From assembly GCF_014322765.1 (NCBI RefSeq), contig NZ_JAASTZ010000016.1:1-64000 (forward strand): 64,000 nt of DNA, written 5' to 3'. Below, in pieces: positions 53,687-62,327 of this stretch; position 1 is the first letter of the stretch; every line of letters begins with the position of its first letter. Origin of the DNA: Listeria immobilis. GTDB lineage: Bacteria; Bacillota; Bacilli; Lactobacillales; Listeriaceae. Under the pieces are notes generated by a model. The model did no database searches, was not told the DNA's origin, and saw nothing but the letters and a program-made list of their open reading frames with translations. A program made the translations under genes and the position numbers.

Positions 53687-55090
53687 ATGGTAGTAGGCGA
53701 TTTTCCAGAAGAAAGAGACACCATAGTCATCGGTGCAGGCCCAGGTGGGTATGTAGCCGCAATTCGAGCAGCACAACTCGGACAAAAAGTAACCATTATT
53801 GAAAAAGAATATTACGGCGGTGTTTGTTTAAACGTTGGATGTATTCCTTCTAAAGCACTTATCACTGTAGGTCACCGTTTTAAAGAAGCAAATCATTCTG
53901 ATAACATGGGAATCACAGCTGATAACGTAAGCTTAGATTTCACTAAAGCACAAGAATGGAAAGGAAGCGTCGTTAACAAGCTTACATCAGGAGTTAAAGG
54001 CCTTCTTAAGAAAAATAAAGTAGAAATGTTAGAAGGAGAAGCGTTTTTCGTGGATGATCATTCTTTACGTGTGATCCATCCTGATTCCGCTCAAACTTAT
54101 ACATTTAATAACGTTATTATTGCAACAGGATCTCGTCCAATCGAAATCCCTGGTTTCAAATATGGTAAACGTGTATTAAGCTCAACTGGTGCACTTGCCC
54201 TAACAGAAGTTCCGAAAAAATTAGTCGTTATTGGCGGCGGATATATCGGAACAGAACTTGGTGGCGCGTTTGCTAACTTAGGAACAGAATTAACCATCCT
54301 TGAAGGCGGTCCAGAAATCTTACCAACATATGAAAAAGATATGGTTTCGCTTGTAAAACGTAATCTAAAAAGCAAAAACGTTGAAATGGTGACTAAAGCA
54401 CTTGCAAAATCCGCTGAAGAAACTGAAAACGGCGTAAAAGTAACTTATGAAGCAAATGGCGAAACAAAAACTATTGAAGCTGACTATGTGTTAGTAACAG
54501 TAGGTCGTCGTCCAAATACAGACGAAATCGGTTTAGAACAAGCTGGCGTAAAAGTAACAGAACGCGGTTTAGTAGAAGTTGATAAACAAGGTCGCTCTAA
54601 CGTTTCAAACATTTTCGCGATTGGCGATATTGTTCCCGGTGTTCCACTTGCGCATAAAGCAAGCTATGAAGCGAAAATTGCGGCAGAAGCAATTGCTGGC
54701 GAAAAAGCTGAAAACGACTATACTGCACTTCCAGCAGTTGTATTCAGTGATCCAGAACTAGCAACAGTTGGTTTAACTGAAAAAGAAGCAAAAGAAAAAG
54801 GCTTTGACGTAAAAGCTGCTAAATTCCCATTCGGCGGTAACGGTCGTGCACTTTCTTTAGATGCACCTGAAGGATTTGTTCGTTTAGTTACCCGTAAAGA
54901 AGATGGCTTAGTTATCGGTGCACAAGTTGCCGGAATGAATGCTTCTGATATTATTTCAGAGATTGGCTTAGCAATCGAATCAGGCATTACTGCGGAAGAT
55001 ATTGCACTTACTATTCATGCTCATCCATCACTTGGAGAGCTAACAATGGAAGCTGCTGAACTCGCTTTAGGTCGCCCAATTCATATGTAA
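53687..55090 (+). CDS. pdhD: Dihydrolipoamide dehydrogenase (E3)
   Basis: A 467-residue flavoprotein disulfide oxidoreductase. FAD site [19 protein letters not shown], redox-active disulfide [15 protein letters not shown] (residues about 45-58), NAD site [20 protein letters not shown], and the C-terminal His-Glu pair in [17 protein letters not shown]. It reoxidises the lipoyl arms of PdhC, producing NADH. Four bases after pdhC; ends in a terminator. Confidence 0.97.
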   Translation: MVVGDFPEERDTIVIGAGPGGYVAAIRAAQLGQKVTIIEKEYYGGVCLNVGCIPSKALITVGHRFKEANHSDNMGITADNVSLDFTKAQEWKGSVVNKLTSGVKGLLKKNKVEMLEGEAFFVDDHSLRVIHPDSAQTYTFNNVIIATGSRPIEIPGFKYGKRVLSSTGALALTEVPKKLVVIGGGYIGTELGGAFANLGTELTILEGGPEILPTYEKDMVSLVKRNLKSKNVEMVTKALAKSAEETENGVKVTYEANGETKTIEADYVLVTVGRRPNTDEIGLEQAGVKVTERGLVEVDKQGRSNVSNIFAIGDIVPGVPLAHKASYEAKIAAEAIAGEKAENDYTALPAVVFSDPELATVGLTEKEAKEKGFDVKAAKFPFGGNGRALSLDAPEGFVRLVTRKEDGLVIGAQVAGMNASDIISEIGLAIESGITAEDIALTIHAHPSLGELTMEAAELALGRPIHM

Positions 55091-55098
55091 TACGAAAG

Positions 55099-55135
55099 AA
55101 GCGGAAATATCCTTTGATGGGTATTTCCGCTTTTT
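55099..55135 (+). terminator. Intrinsic terminator of pdhABCD
   Basis: AAGCGGAAATATCC and GGGTATTTCCGCTT form a 14-base stem with one mismatch and a 6-base loop, followed by TTTTT. Confidence 0.92.
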
Positions 55136-55251
55136 AATTAAAGAATTATTTTTAGTTCATTTTTTGAAATAAATTACCTGTTTTAGAAAAAAAGTAGTAT
55201 AATATAAAAGGTAAACTTAACAAGTCAAATCTAATTGAATCAGGTGAAAAA

Positions 55252-55563
55252 ATGGAGAAACAAACAGCAACTTGGAAGAAAACGCTATTTTGGTGTGGTT
55301 ATGTGATTGCAGGAATTTGCTTTCTATTAACTATTGTTGCTTTTATTGTAGGATTTATACACCATATGCATGATACGGGGGGATGGAGATCTGTTATTCA
55401 AATTCTTGAAACGCCCATCACAGGTTTTATAAAAATGACTGGCGGCTACATTGGTAATGGAATTTTGGAAGTTATTATCTTAATTATCGTAAGTTATATA
55501 CTACCGATTTTTTTCTGTTTTGCAACCTATCGTATCAAAGCAAAACGGCGTGAAATGGTTTGA
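55252..55563 (+). CDS. Small membrane protein of unknown function
   Basis: A 103-residue protein with two hydrophobic segments (about 12-35 and 68-92) and a basic C-terminus (YRIKAKRREMV). The polar stretch between them (HHMHDTGGWRSVIQILETPIT) is predicted outside. I do not recognise a family. A TATAAT lies at 55198-55203, about 50 bases upstream, without a clear -35. The RBS is weak (CAGGTG). It sits alone between the pdh terminator and the LDH-like gene. Confidence 0.7.
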   Translation: MEKQTATWKKTLFWCGYVIAGICFLLTIVAFIVGFIHHMHDTGGWRSVIQILETPITGFIKMTGGYIGNGILEVIILIIVSYILPIFFCFATYRIKAKRREMV

Positions 55564-55692
55564 TAATGAGTATATTCTGTAAAAAGCAAAGCGAATTAGG
55601 CGATGCTTTTTATTTATGTGGTCAAGTTAGTTTATTCTAGCAAGTAAGCATGCTAAAATAATATTACTAGACTTGATGAGGAGGAGATAATC

Positions 55693-56646
55693 GTGACATC
55701 TAAGAAGAAGAAAATTGTCATTATTGGAAGAAGCAATTTACAAAGCCTCTATATTCATACAATTCTTCTGAAAAAAATTTCTGCAGAGATTTACTTAATA
55801 GATGAGCTAGCGAAGTCAAGCGTTCAAGATTTTCAGTATGCTAGTTATTATCATCCTGCTGCAACTATTGATATAGGTAGTTTTAACGAGTGTAGAAATG
55901 CTGATTTAATGATCTTTTTTCAAGAAGAAATGTCTGATTCTACTATCTCAAAAGAAGAAAACCTGGCTTTAATCAAAGAAAAAGTGAAAAAGATGATGGC
56001 AACTGGTTTTCAAGGGAATGTTATTATCGCAACGGCAGAAAGTAATACAGTTGCTTCGCTGGTTAAACGTTTCTCGGGTTTACCAGCAAGCCAAATTATC
56101 ACGCTTGGAACCATTCTCGCGACATCCTATTTTCAAGTAGAAATAGCAAAATTATTTAAAATTAGCCCCAAAAATGTTCATGGTTATATTATAGGGGATC
56201 ATTCGAACGATGTCATTCCAGTTTGGAGTAGGGCATTTCTTGGCGGAAAACCAATTTTAAGTTATTTAGCGGAAGAGCCAAAAAGAATAACCTCCGAAGA
56301 TTTACAAAACCTTGCGCAAAGAATGACAAAGATTCCTGATTTTCCTTTTGAAAATAAAGATGATTGCACGTTTCAATTTAGTACAGTGACCGTGCTTGCA
56401 GAATTAACAGAAGTGATTTTACGAGATGAGGCGCGAGTGCTTACAGTAGGCGTGGAGGTTAAGACAGCTTATGGATTAGATGAACCAGTCTTTATTAGCG
56501 TACCAGCCGTTATTGGCGCTTCTGGAGTACAAGAATTATTAGAACTTAACCTTTCAGAGGACGAACAAAAAGAATTGAAGCAAATTGCGATGAAAACAAC
56601 GAGTAAATTAGAAGCGATGCAACTTGATAAAGGAGGAATAAATTAA
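55693..56646 (+). CDS. Lactate/malate dehydrogenase-like protein lacking catalytic residues
   Basis: A 317-residue protein with the length and fold pattern of L-lactate dehydrogenase: N-terminal Rossmann strand KIVIIGRSNLQSLYIHTIL, GNVIIATAESNTVASLVKRFSGLP, and GYIIGDHSNDVIPVWS, which keeps the active-site His (His170, normally in EHGDS). However, the substrate-binding helix that is normally GTxLDSAR reads GTILATSY, so the His-partner Asp (now Ala143) and the substrate Arg (now Tyr146) are lost, and the mobile-loop Arg is absent too. It is probably not a lactate dehydrogenase but a divergent or regulatory member. GTG start with RBS GAGGAG. It overlaps the next gene by one base. Confidence 0.82.
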   Translation: MTSKKKKIVIIGRSNLQSLYIHTILLKKISAEIYLIDELAKSSVQDFQYASYYHPAATIDIGSFNECRNADLMIFFQEEMSDSTISKEENLALIKEKVKKMMATGFQGNVIIATAESNTVASLVKRFSGLPASQIITLGTILATSYFQVEIAKLFKISPKNVHGYIIGDHSNDVIPVWSRAFLGGKPILSYLAEEPKRITSEDLQNLAQRMTKIPDFPFENKDDCTFQFSTVTVLAELTEVILRDEARVLTVGVEVKTAYGLDEPVFISVPAVIGASGVQELLELNLSEDEQKELKQIAMKTTSKLEAMQLDKGGIN

Positions 56647-56918
56647 TGGAATATAGTTATCCGCTAAATCCAGACTGGACAACGGAAGAAATGACGATTG
56701 TTGTCCAATTTTTAGAGGCTATCGAACGCGCATATGAAAAAGGCATTGATACGTTAGAACTTAAAGAAAAATACCATAATTTTAAACAAGTGGTTCCTTC
56801 TAAAGGCGAAGAAAAACGTCTTGGTCTAGACTTTGAAAAAGCAAGTGGCTATTCTGCTTATAAAGTCATGCAATTAGTAAAAGATGCAACCACAAGCAAA
56901 ATAAAAATGCAACCGTAA
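56646..56918 (+). CDS. UPF0223 family protein (YktA-like)
   Basis: A 90-residue acidic helical protein, MEYSYPLNPDWTTEEMTIVVQFLEAIERAYEKGI, ending in a basic tail. The pattern Y-P-L-[ND]-x-W-[TS]-TEE matches the UPF0223/YktA family of unknown function. RBS AAAGGAGG overlaps the end of the LDH-like gene, and the start codon overlaps its stop. Confidence 0.87.
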   Translation: MEYSYPLNPDWTTEEMTIVVQFLEAIERAYEKGIDTLELKEKYHNFKQVVPSKGEEKRLGLDFEKASGYSAYKVMQLVKDATTSKIKMQP

Positions 56919-56939
56919 TTAAAAAGGAGGAAATTTTTC

Positions 56940-57470
56940 ATGGATATTAGTCAAATTAAAGCAAGCATTGTAACGCCAGAAGTAGGGATACACGTAGGAG
57001 ATAAGGAAGCTCCGGTAAAAGTAATGTCATTTATTAATCTACGTTGCCCATATTGTCGTGAGTGGAACGAAAAATCAAAAGATGTTCTAACAGAGTTTAT
57101 TCAAGCAGGCAAAATCGAGCTAATCATTAAACCTTTTGATAAAGAAAAAGAATCACTTCAACGTGGAAATGTGGCGCACCGTTATTTAGACTATTCCACA
57201 CCAGAAAAAACACGCGAAACAATTAATAAAATTTATAGTACACAAGGTGATTGGGGAAATCTATCTTTAGAGGAAGTAGCGACCTATATGGAAGCGACTC
57301 TAGGATTAACAGAGCAGGATAATAAAGAAGCATCTGAAAAAATTATCCGTGAAGCAAATGAAGCGAATATTGTATTTGTTCCAACTGTTATTGTTGGTGA
57401 ACATATTTTCGATGAACACATTAGTCCGGAACAATTACGCACTTTATTAAACGACGAGTTAACTAAATAA
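56940..57470 (+). CDS. Cytoplasmic DsbA-like thioredoxin-fold protein
   Basis: A 176-residue thioredoxin-fold protein with a CxxC active site, Cys36 and Cys39 in FINLRCPYCREWNEKS, and the cis-Pro in NIVFVPTVIVGEHI near residue 153. The inserted helical domain lies between (about 65-140), the DsbA/Thioredoxin_4 layout. There is no signal peptide, so it should act in the cytoplasm as a thiol-disulfide oxidoreductase or reductase. RBS AAAGGAGG before ATG. Probably cotranscribed with the two genes before it. Confidence 0.85.
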   Translation: MDISQIKASIVTPEVGIHVGDKEAPVKVMSFINLRCPYCREWNEKSKDVLTEFIQAGKIELIIKPFDKEKESLQRGNVAHRYLDYSTPEKTRETINKIYSTQGDWGNLSLEEVATYMEATLGLTEQDNKEASEKIIREANEANIVFVPTVIVGEHIFDEHISPEQLRTLLNDELTK

Positions 57471-57507
57471 AAAGAAAGCATCATAAATAAAATTAAGTTT
57501 AACCAAT

Positions 57508-57563
57508 TAGAAATGGATTTGTTTATTCTCTGTATAGAGGATTCCGAATCCATTTTCTATTGA
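57508..57563 (+). terminator. Possible terminator after the DsbA-like gene
   Basis: AGAAATGGATT and AATCCATTTTCT pair around an interior of about 25 bases; T-rich sequence follows but there is no clean T run. Confidence 0.4.
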
Positions 57564-57565
57564 TT

Positions 57566-57854
57566 GGGATTTATCGCGTTAGTCATTTTTTATCACCAAA
57601 GAACCTATTATTTAGTTGGAAATAAGAAAAAGTGATTTTTACCCAAATAAAACTAGAGAAGAAAAGAAAGGTACAAAAAGAGTTATCAATTCTAGCAAAA
57701 ATTTTGCGGGAAATAGGTTTATTAACAAAATTTTTCTTCTTTTTTGAAGTTAAAAGGACCTGGTTATCATGCTGTTTTGTATGTGTGAAAACAGCTTAAA
57801 TATAGCAATTTAATGTGTTAAAATATAGAGGTGGCAAGGGAAAGGAGTGAAAAG
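57566..57854. other. Upstream region of the HTH-TPR regulator
   Basis: AT-rich region without a clear gene. A 14-codon frame (57769-57813, ATG to TAA, peptide MLFCMCENSLNIAI) follows AAAAGGA with an 11-base spacer and could be a leader or signal peptide. TTGTAT at 57776 with ATATAG 17 bases later is a weak promoter candidate that overlaps this frame. Confidence 0.3.
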
Positions 57855-59132
57855 TTGTTAAAAGAACGGATTAATTTTTTGATACAGCAAAAGGGGATAT
57901 CAAGAAAAACACTTGTTAATGGACTTATAACATTACCTCATTTTTCAAATATTCTAGCAGGACGTTATTTGTTAGCAGATGATATTGCAAAACAACTTGG
58001 AGAGCGCTTGGGTGTGACAACAGATTATATACTGCACGCAGAAGACAACTCTTTTGAAATTAACAACCAAGCCGAAAAAACTTTCCGTCGTATCGTGTTA
58101 TTTCAACAGTTGGATGATGCATATGTGGCTTCGATACCAGAACAAAACGATGCGCTAGTACTCGAACTTTCAACAGCATTGATGAAAGCATGTTATTATC
58201 AGGCGACGAGCAATCAGGAAAATTACCAAGCATTGCATAAAAATTATTTAAATTTTTATCTGGAAAATTTTGATGATGTATCCATTTTAAAATTACCGCT
58301 CCCGTTAAGAAAAGCTTTTTTCTATTACAAACTACAATTTTATCGGTCCATTTCAAAATTAGAAGAAAGTAGCAAATATATGGAGTTGTTGTTACCTATC
58401 CTGGAAGATGATGCAGAGGTTTGGATTGCTATAAAGAAGATTGAGATGGAAGTCTTAGTAGCACTGAAATTATACGATAAAGCAAAAAAAAGTTTTGAAG
58501 ACACACTGCATCGTGTTCAAAGTGAAAATCTATCACATCACCTTTCTAGCCTCTATATTGCAGAAAGTGCGTATTGTTTTTATTTGAAGCTTTATGAAGA
58601 GGCATTTGTTAATTTAGCTAAGGCAGAAGAATATTTAGTTTACATGGATGATTCAGCTGGTACGTATCTAGTCACTATTTTTAATAATCGTATTTTAATG
58701 CTGATTGCAACAAATCGATTGGGTGACGCCGCGCAGGAAGTGGAACGCTTTGAAAAATATCTTCACCAACAAAAGAATATAGATACAACATTTTGGACAT
58801 TAATTGAACTACATAAAGCGGATATTGCATTAGCTGGTGGTGCAGTTGCGAAATTAGAAGAAATACTGGCAGGCTTGCAAAAAACGAATAAAACATCCGA
58901 TCAAATATACGCAGTAAAATTTTATCAATGTCAGTTAGCGCTTTTACAAGAAAATTTTAAAACAGCAGAAGCGATAGCGGAAGAATGCTTACCATTTTTC
59001 GAACAAGCAAATAGTGCTAATAGGCTAATTTTGATTTATGAAACGATTGCTATCTGCGCAGAGCAAACAAGACAATATAAGAAATCTTCGGATATGTATA
59101 AAAAAATGACACAATTATTAAAAATGAATTGA
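57855..59132 (+). CDS. HTH-TPR transcriptional regulator (RRNPP/PlcR-like)
   Basis: About 425 residues. N-terminal helix-turn-helix of the Xre type (LKERINFLIQQKGISRKTLVNGLITLPHFSNILAGRYLLADDIAKQLGERLGVT) followed by about 340 residues of all-helical TPR-like repeats (for example LKLYDKAKKSFEDTLHRV, LKLYEEAFVNLAKAEEYLV, LQENFKTAEAIAEECLPFFEQA). This is the layout of RRNPP regulators (PlcR, PrgX, Rgg, AimR) that often bind short peptides. TTG at 57855 after AAAGGAG is preferred over GTG 57831. Two membrane protein genes follow closely. Peptide binding is not shown. Confidence 0.75.
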   Translation: MLKERINFLIQQKGISRKTLVNGLITLPHFSNILAGRYLLADDIAKQLGERLGVTTDYILHAEDNSFEINNQAEKTFRRIVLFQQLDDAYVASIPEQNDALVLELSTALMKACYYQATSNQENYQALHKNYLNFYLENFDDVSILKLPLPLRKAFFYYKLQFYRSISKLEESSKYMELLLPILEDDAEVWIAIKKIEMEVLVALKLYDKAKKSFEDTLHRVQSENLSHHLSSLYIAESAYCFYLKLYEEAFVNLAKAEEYLVYMDDSAGTYLVTIFNNRILMLIATNRLGDAAQEVERFEKYLHQQKNIDTTFWTLIELHKADIALAGGAVAKLEEILAGLQKTNKTSDQIYAVKFYQCQLALLQENFKTAEAIAEECLPFFEQANSANRLILIYETIAICAEQTRQYKKSSDMYKKMTQLLKMN

Positions 59133-59144
59133 GGGGAAATAACA

Positions 59145-59948
59145 ATGAAAATAGTAGGAAGTTTAGGAAGAGCAATTGGTTTTATAATGATTTTTGGTTC
59201 AATGGCATATATATTTTTTAATCGAGATAATATGGAGGTTTTCTCTTCATCGGCCTTTCGGTATACACTATATGGCGGAATAGCAATCCTCGTTATCAGC
59301 AGTATATTACCATTGGTGTTATCAGGATTTGGCGGACGAGTTAAAAATGGAGTTCCTGCATTAGGAATTATTGAATCAGTTAGGCAAACGGGAACATATA
59401 TAAACGAGCAACCGCAAGTAGAATTAAAAATACAAGTAACAGAGGAAAGTGGCGAACAATTTGATACAACGATAACCACGATAATCCCATTAACACAATT
59501 GGCGAGTTTTCAAATAAATTCCCCAATCAATGTTCTCGTAGGTGAAAATCGAAAAGTAGGGTTGCCAAAAGCGGGAGATCCAACACTGTCGCAAGAAAAA
59601 ATGCAGTCCATATTTAATGTGGTAGCTGTAAAAAAAGGATTGATAAGTAAAGAATCACTAGAAATTAGTCAAAATGGTGTAGAAAGTTATGCGACTGTAA
59701 AAGCAATGAGACCAAGGGGTTCACTTACAGCAGAACGTGTGGAGTTAGAGCTAGATTTGGACTTAACGAAAGTAGATCAAAGTATCGTACCTGTTAGCGT
59801 AGTAAAAACATTTCCTGGCTCTAGTGTAGAACAACTACAACCTGGTCGTGTGGTTTCGGTTATTTATCTACCAAATCAACCTGAAAAATTAGTAATTAAA
59901 ACGGTGGCCGATGCAAATACAGCTCAGTCGGCTTTCCAAAAAGGCTAA
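59145..59948 (+). CDS. Membrane protein with two copies of an unrecognised beta domain
   Basis: A 267-residue protein. Two transmembrane helices lie in the first 65 residues (IGFIMIFGSMAYIFF and GGIAILVISSILPLVL). The rest has two similar beta-rich domains, about 75-150 (GVPALGIIESVRQTGTYI...VELKIQV...PINVLVG) and 190-260 (GVESYATVKAMRPRGSLTAERVELELDLDL...PGRVVSVIYLP), reminiscent of DUF3592-like domains. It starts 12 bases after the HTH-TPR gene with RBS GAGGGG, so the two are cotranscribed. Function unknown. Confidence 0.75.
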   Translation: MKIVGSLGRAIGFIMIFGSMAYIFFNRDNMEVFSSSAFRYTLYGGIAILVISSILPLVLSGFGGRVKNGVPALGIIESVRQTGTYINEQPQVELKIQVTEESGEQFDTTITTIIPLTQLASFQINSPINVLVGENRKVGLPKAGDPTLSQEKMQSIFNVVAVKKGLISKESLEISQNGVESYATVKAMRPRGSLTAERVELELDLDLTKVDQSIVPVSVVKTFPGSSVEQLQPGRVVSVIYLPNQPEKLVIKTVADANTAQSAFQKG

Positions 59949-59991
59949 ATAGGGATTTGTATTAAAATAAACGAATAAATGAGGATTAGAA

Positions 59992-60498
59992 ATGAGCAAT
60001 AACTCAAAAGCAAATCTGGCTATTTTTATCGCAATTTTATCTTTCATGAGTATCAACTTTTCTTTTATAGCTGTACCGAGTTTAATTGGTATTATTTGGT
60101 TAACTACTAGTATTATAGTATTAGTAGTAATGATTATTCTACTCATTCTGCTTAATAAACAAGCTAAAAACGACATAGAGTCAGCCTCGATCCCCTTAAA
60201 GGCAACCATCACGTGGTGGGAAACAAGTAGTAGTGCAGAAAGAGGAATCATATTCTATTTAGTATTATCTATTCCTCAAAAAGGAAAACAAATAGAACGC
60301 GCTTATTCTACTTCTGGGGGCATTGGTATCGTTGAACTAACACAATTTTTAAATCAGCATCCATTTGGTTCAAAACTAACTATTTTAACAAATGGCAAAG
60401 ACTTAAAAGTGATTGTGTTAGAAGAGATACAACTTGTTATGTCAAATCATGGAGAAAAGCTGATATTAGAACGTTTTCACAAATCTAAAAAACATTAA
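59992..60498 (+). CDS. Membrane protein with one copy of the same beta domain
   Basis: A 168-residue protein with two N-terminal transmembrane helices (about 5-50) and a single C-terminal beta domain (KATITWWETSSSAERGIIFYLVLSIPQKG...GSKLTILTNGKDLKVIVLEE), similar in pattern to those of the preceding gene. RBS TGAGGA is modest. It is third in the presumed operon with the HTH-TPR regulator, and ends in a strong terminator. Function unknown. Confidence 0.72.
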   Translation: MSNNSKANLAIFIAILSFMSINFSFIAVPSLIGIIWLTTSIIVLVVMIILLILLNKQAKNDIESASIPLKATITWWETSSSAERGIIFYLVLSIPQKGKQIERAYSTSGGIGIVELTQFLNQHPFGSKLTILTNGKDLKVIVLEEIQLVMSNHGEKLILERFHKSKKH

Positions 60499-60506
60499 TC
60501 AATAAG

Positions 60507-60560
60507 AAAAAACGAATGTACTGTCTAACAAATGGTTAGATAGTACATTCGTTTTTTTGT
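60507..60560. terminator. Bidirectional terminator between the accessory operon and corA
   Basis: AAAAACGAATGTACTGTCTAAC and GGTTAGATAGTACATTCG plus TTTTT form a stem of about 20 pairs with a 4-5 base loop, the longest in the window. Confidence 0.93.
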
Positions 60561-60565
60561 CCTAG

Positions 60566-61510
60566 TTAAAAGAATTTCCTCCGCCAAAATACAATCGCAA
60601 GTGCGCCGGCAATTCCAAACGCAAATCCAAGCGTTAGCATCCACGCTAGAGGAGTATTCATAAAGGGTAATTTAACATTCATTCCATAAAAACTAAAAAC
60701 CATGGTAGGAATAGTCAAGATGATAGTAAACGAAGTTAGGAATTTCATCACGATATTCATGTTGTTGGAGATAATCGAGGCATATGCATCCATCATCCCA
60801 CTTAGAATATTTGAGTGAACTTCCGCCATTTCGATTCCTTGGCGATTTTCAATTATAACATCTTCCAGTAAGTCTTGATCTTCCTCGTACATTTTAACGA
60901 TGTTTTGGCGCATCATTTTGTCAAGGACAACTTTATTGGATTTAAGGGCAGTCACAAAGTAAACCAAACTTTTTTCAATACCCATTAAATCATACAACTG
61001 TTTATTTTTCATTGATTCATGTAATTCTTTTTCGATTTCATCTGTTTGACGGTTTAAGCGTTTTAAGTGCCGTAAGAAAGTCGTTGAAATCATATATAAA
61101 ATTTGTAAGGCGAACCGTGTTTTCATATGCGTATAAAAGCCTTTAATACGGTTTCGGATAAATGATTGCACAATGGAAGAATCAATCGTACATATCGTAA
61201 TAAAGTAGTCTTTCGTAATAATTATCCCCATTGGTATGGTTTCAAATGAAGCATAATGAATATCGTCTTCATCTACTACCGGAAAGTCACAAACAATTAA
61301 AACGGAATCAGAATCATCGTCACGTTCAATCCGGGCGCTTTCATCTTTATCTAGTGGATCTTCTAAAAATTCTAGTGGGATTTCATAATTATCGGCAATT
61401 CTATTAATTTCTTCAGAAGTAGGGGCAACGATATTAATCCAACAATTGCGGGTTACTTCTTCTAATTCCATTAGTTTGCCATTTTCATCTGATTTGAAAA
61501 TTTGATGCAT
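60566..61510 (-). CDS. corA: CorA-family magnesium/divalent cation transporter
   Basis: A 314-residue CorA. A large cytoplasmic domain (to about residue 250) is followed by two transmembrane helices at the C-terminus; the first ends in the signature YGMN (GMN selectivity filter, FSFYGMNVKLPF), and the last residues are basic (RRKFF). It mediates Mg2+ influx. RBS AAAGGAGGTAAAGAGC before the ATG at 61510. A 35-codon ORF ends 18 bases upstream of it, suggesting leader-peptide control. Confidence 0.95.
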   Translation of the reverse strand: MHQIFKSDENGKLMELEEVTRNCWINIVAPTSEEINRIADNYEIPLEFLEDPLDKDESARIERDDDSDSVLIVCDFPVVDEDDIHYASFETIPMGIIITKDYFITICTIDSSIVQSFIRNRIKGFYTHMKTRFALQILYMISTTFLRHLKRLNRQTDEIEKELHESMKNKQLYDLMGIEKSLVYFVTALKSNKVVLDKMMRQNIVKMYEEDQDLLEDVIIENRQGIEMAEVHSNILSGMMDAYASIISNNMNIVMKFLTSFTIILTIPTMVFSFYGMNVKLPFMNTPLAWMLTLGFAFGIAGALAIVFWRRKFF

Positions 61511-61528
61511 GCTCTTTACCTCCTTTTT

Positions 61529-61636
61529 TTAACAGGTAAATTTCACGCGGTTTAAGTCTCGTTCCCGTGAAAAATCACCTGTATGAATACTTCGATGCGG
61601 ACCAGGGTCACTTGCTGTTTGCTGTTCCTTTTTCAC
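61529..61636 (-). CDS. Unannotated 35-codon ORF directly upstream of corA (candidate leader peptide)
   Basis: On the minus strand a GTG at 61636 preceded by GAAGGAG at 9 bases opens a frame of 35 codons, MKKEQQTASDPGPHRSIHTG then DFSRERDLNRVKFTC, ending in TAA at 61529, only 18 bases before the corA ATG. It is too short for usual gene calling. The peptide is basic, hydrophilic and lacks a membrane segment. Its last third is an inverted repeat that forms an RNA hairpin (61532-61582). It has its own possible -10 TATAAT at 61686-61681. It may be a translated leader that couples corA expression to ribosome progress, or a small protein in its own right. Confidence 0.6.
   Translation of the reverse strand: MKKEQQTASDPGPHRSIHTGDFSRERDLNRVKFTC
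61532..61582 (-). promoter_or_regulatory. Hairpin at the end of the corA leader ORF
   Basis: In the minus-strand RNA ACAGGT and ACCTGT pair at the base, and TTTCACG / CGTGAAA pair above, giving a stem of about 13 pairs with an interior mismatch. The base of the stem lies against the leader stop codon and next to the corA RBS. No U tract follows, so it is not a simple terminator. Confidence 0.6.
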
Positions 61637-61680
61637 GTTCCTCAACTCCTTCAAACCAGTAATAATTCACAACTCTACCA

Positions 61681-61686
61681 TTATAC
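61681..61686 (-). promoter_or_regulatory. Candidate -10 element of the corA transcript
   Basis: TATAAT on the minus strand, about 45 bases before the leader GTG. A TGTACA lies 18 bases further upstream as a weak -35. Confidence 0.5.
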
Positions 61687-61712
61687 CTAGATTAACACTA
61701 TTTGTACATCTT

Positions 61713-62327
61713 TTATTGTAAGGAAGCTTTATAGAATGGGATCAATTCATCTAGCACAGATTCCGCTTCTTTTAGGAAGGCTTTTCCAGGAGCCAAAGCG
61801 GTATCATCCGGCAAATATATTTTCCCTACTAAAAATTCCCCTTTTTTCACATCACGAAAACGTTCCAAAGTAGGCACTAATTCTCCACTATGTACGGGAT
61901 AGGTTTTTTCTTCTGTATGATCTGGCGAAATCGCAAAACCATCTGGTAAATCAGCAAATAATTTTTTTTCTTTCAAAAAGCGATTGGCAATTTTGGCGCT
62001 TTGTTCATTTTCATAAATAAAAGCTAACCAAACAAATAAGTAGTTATCAAATAGCCCCACTTGAAAATGTGGATGTTTTTTATAACCACGTTTGTCGTGA
62101 CAGATTGCTAACCAAGTGCTTTCGGGTGGGTTAACAGAACGTCTTTGGTGTCGCGCAATATGTAAAAACATTTCCTCGCCAAGCTGAGTACTTAAATACG
62201 TCGTTAATTCCTCGCCAGCTGCTTTAAATTTTGGTTGAATATCATTTTGAATCCCAGCCATTCTTGCTTCAAGCCCAGGAATTTGCATTGTTTTAAAATC
62301 TTTCTTTGTAAAGCCTTTAAAAGTCAT
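61713..62327 (-). CDS. UPF0637 (DUF1054) family protein
   Basis: A 204-residue protein beginning MTFKGFTKKDFKTMQIPGLEARM and containing HIARHQRRSVNPPESTWLAICHDKRGYKKHPHFQVG, the most conserved part of the DUF1054/UPF0637 family (B. subtilis YktB). Function unknown. The frame extends upstream to 62468, but ATG 62327 has a perfect RBS (AGGAGG) and family start. Divergent from the inositol monophosphatase-like gene, as yktB and yktC/suhB are in B. subtilis. Confidence 0.9.
   Translation of the reverse strand: MTFKGFTKKDFKTMQIPGLEARMAGIQNDIQPKFKAAGEELTTYLSTQLGEEMFLHIARHQRRSVNPPESTWLAICHDKRGYKKHPHFQVGLFDNYLFVWLAFIYENEQSAKIANRFLKEKKLFADLPDGFAISPDHTEEKTYPVHSGELVPTLERFRDVKKGEFLVGKIYLPDDTALAPGKAFLKEAESVLDELIPFYKASLQ

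Noticed and set aside
61511-61712. M-box (Mg2+ riboswitch) before corA
   Set aside because: The region is largely a 35-codon ORF and lacks the multi-helix layout and terminator of an M-box.
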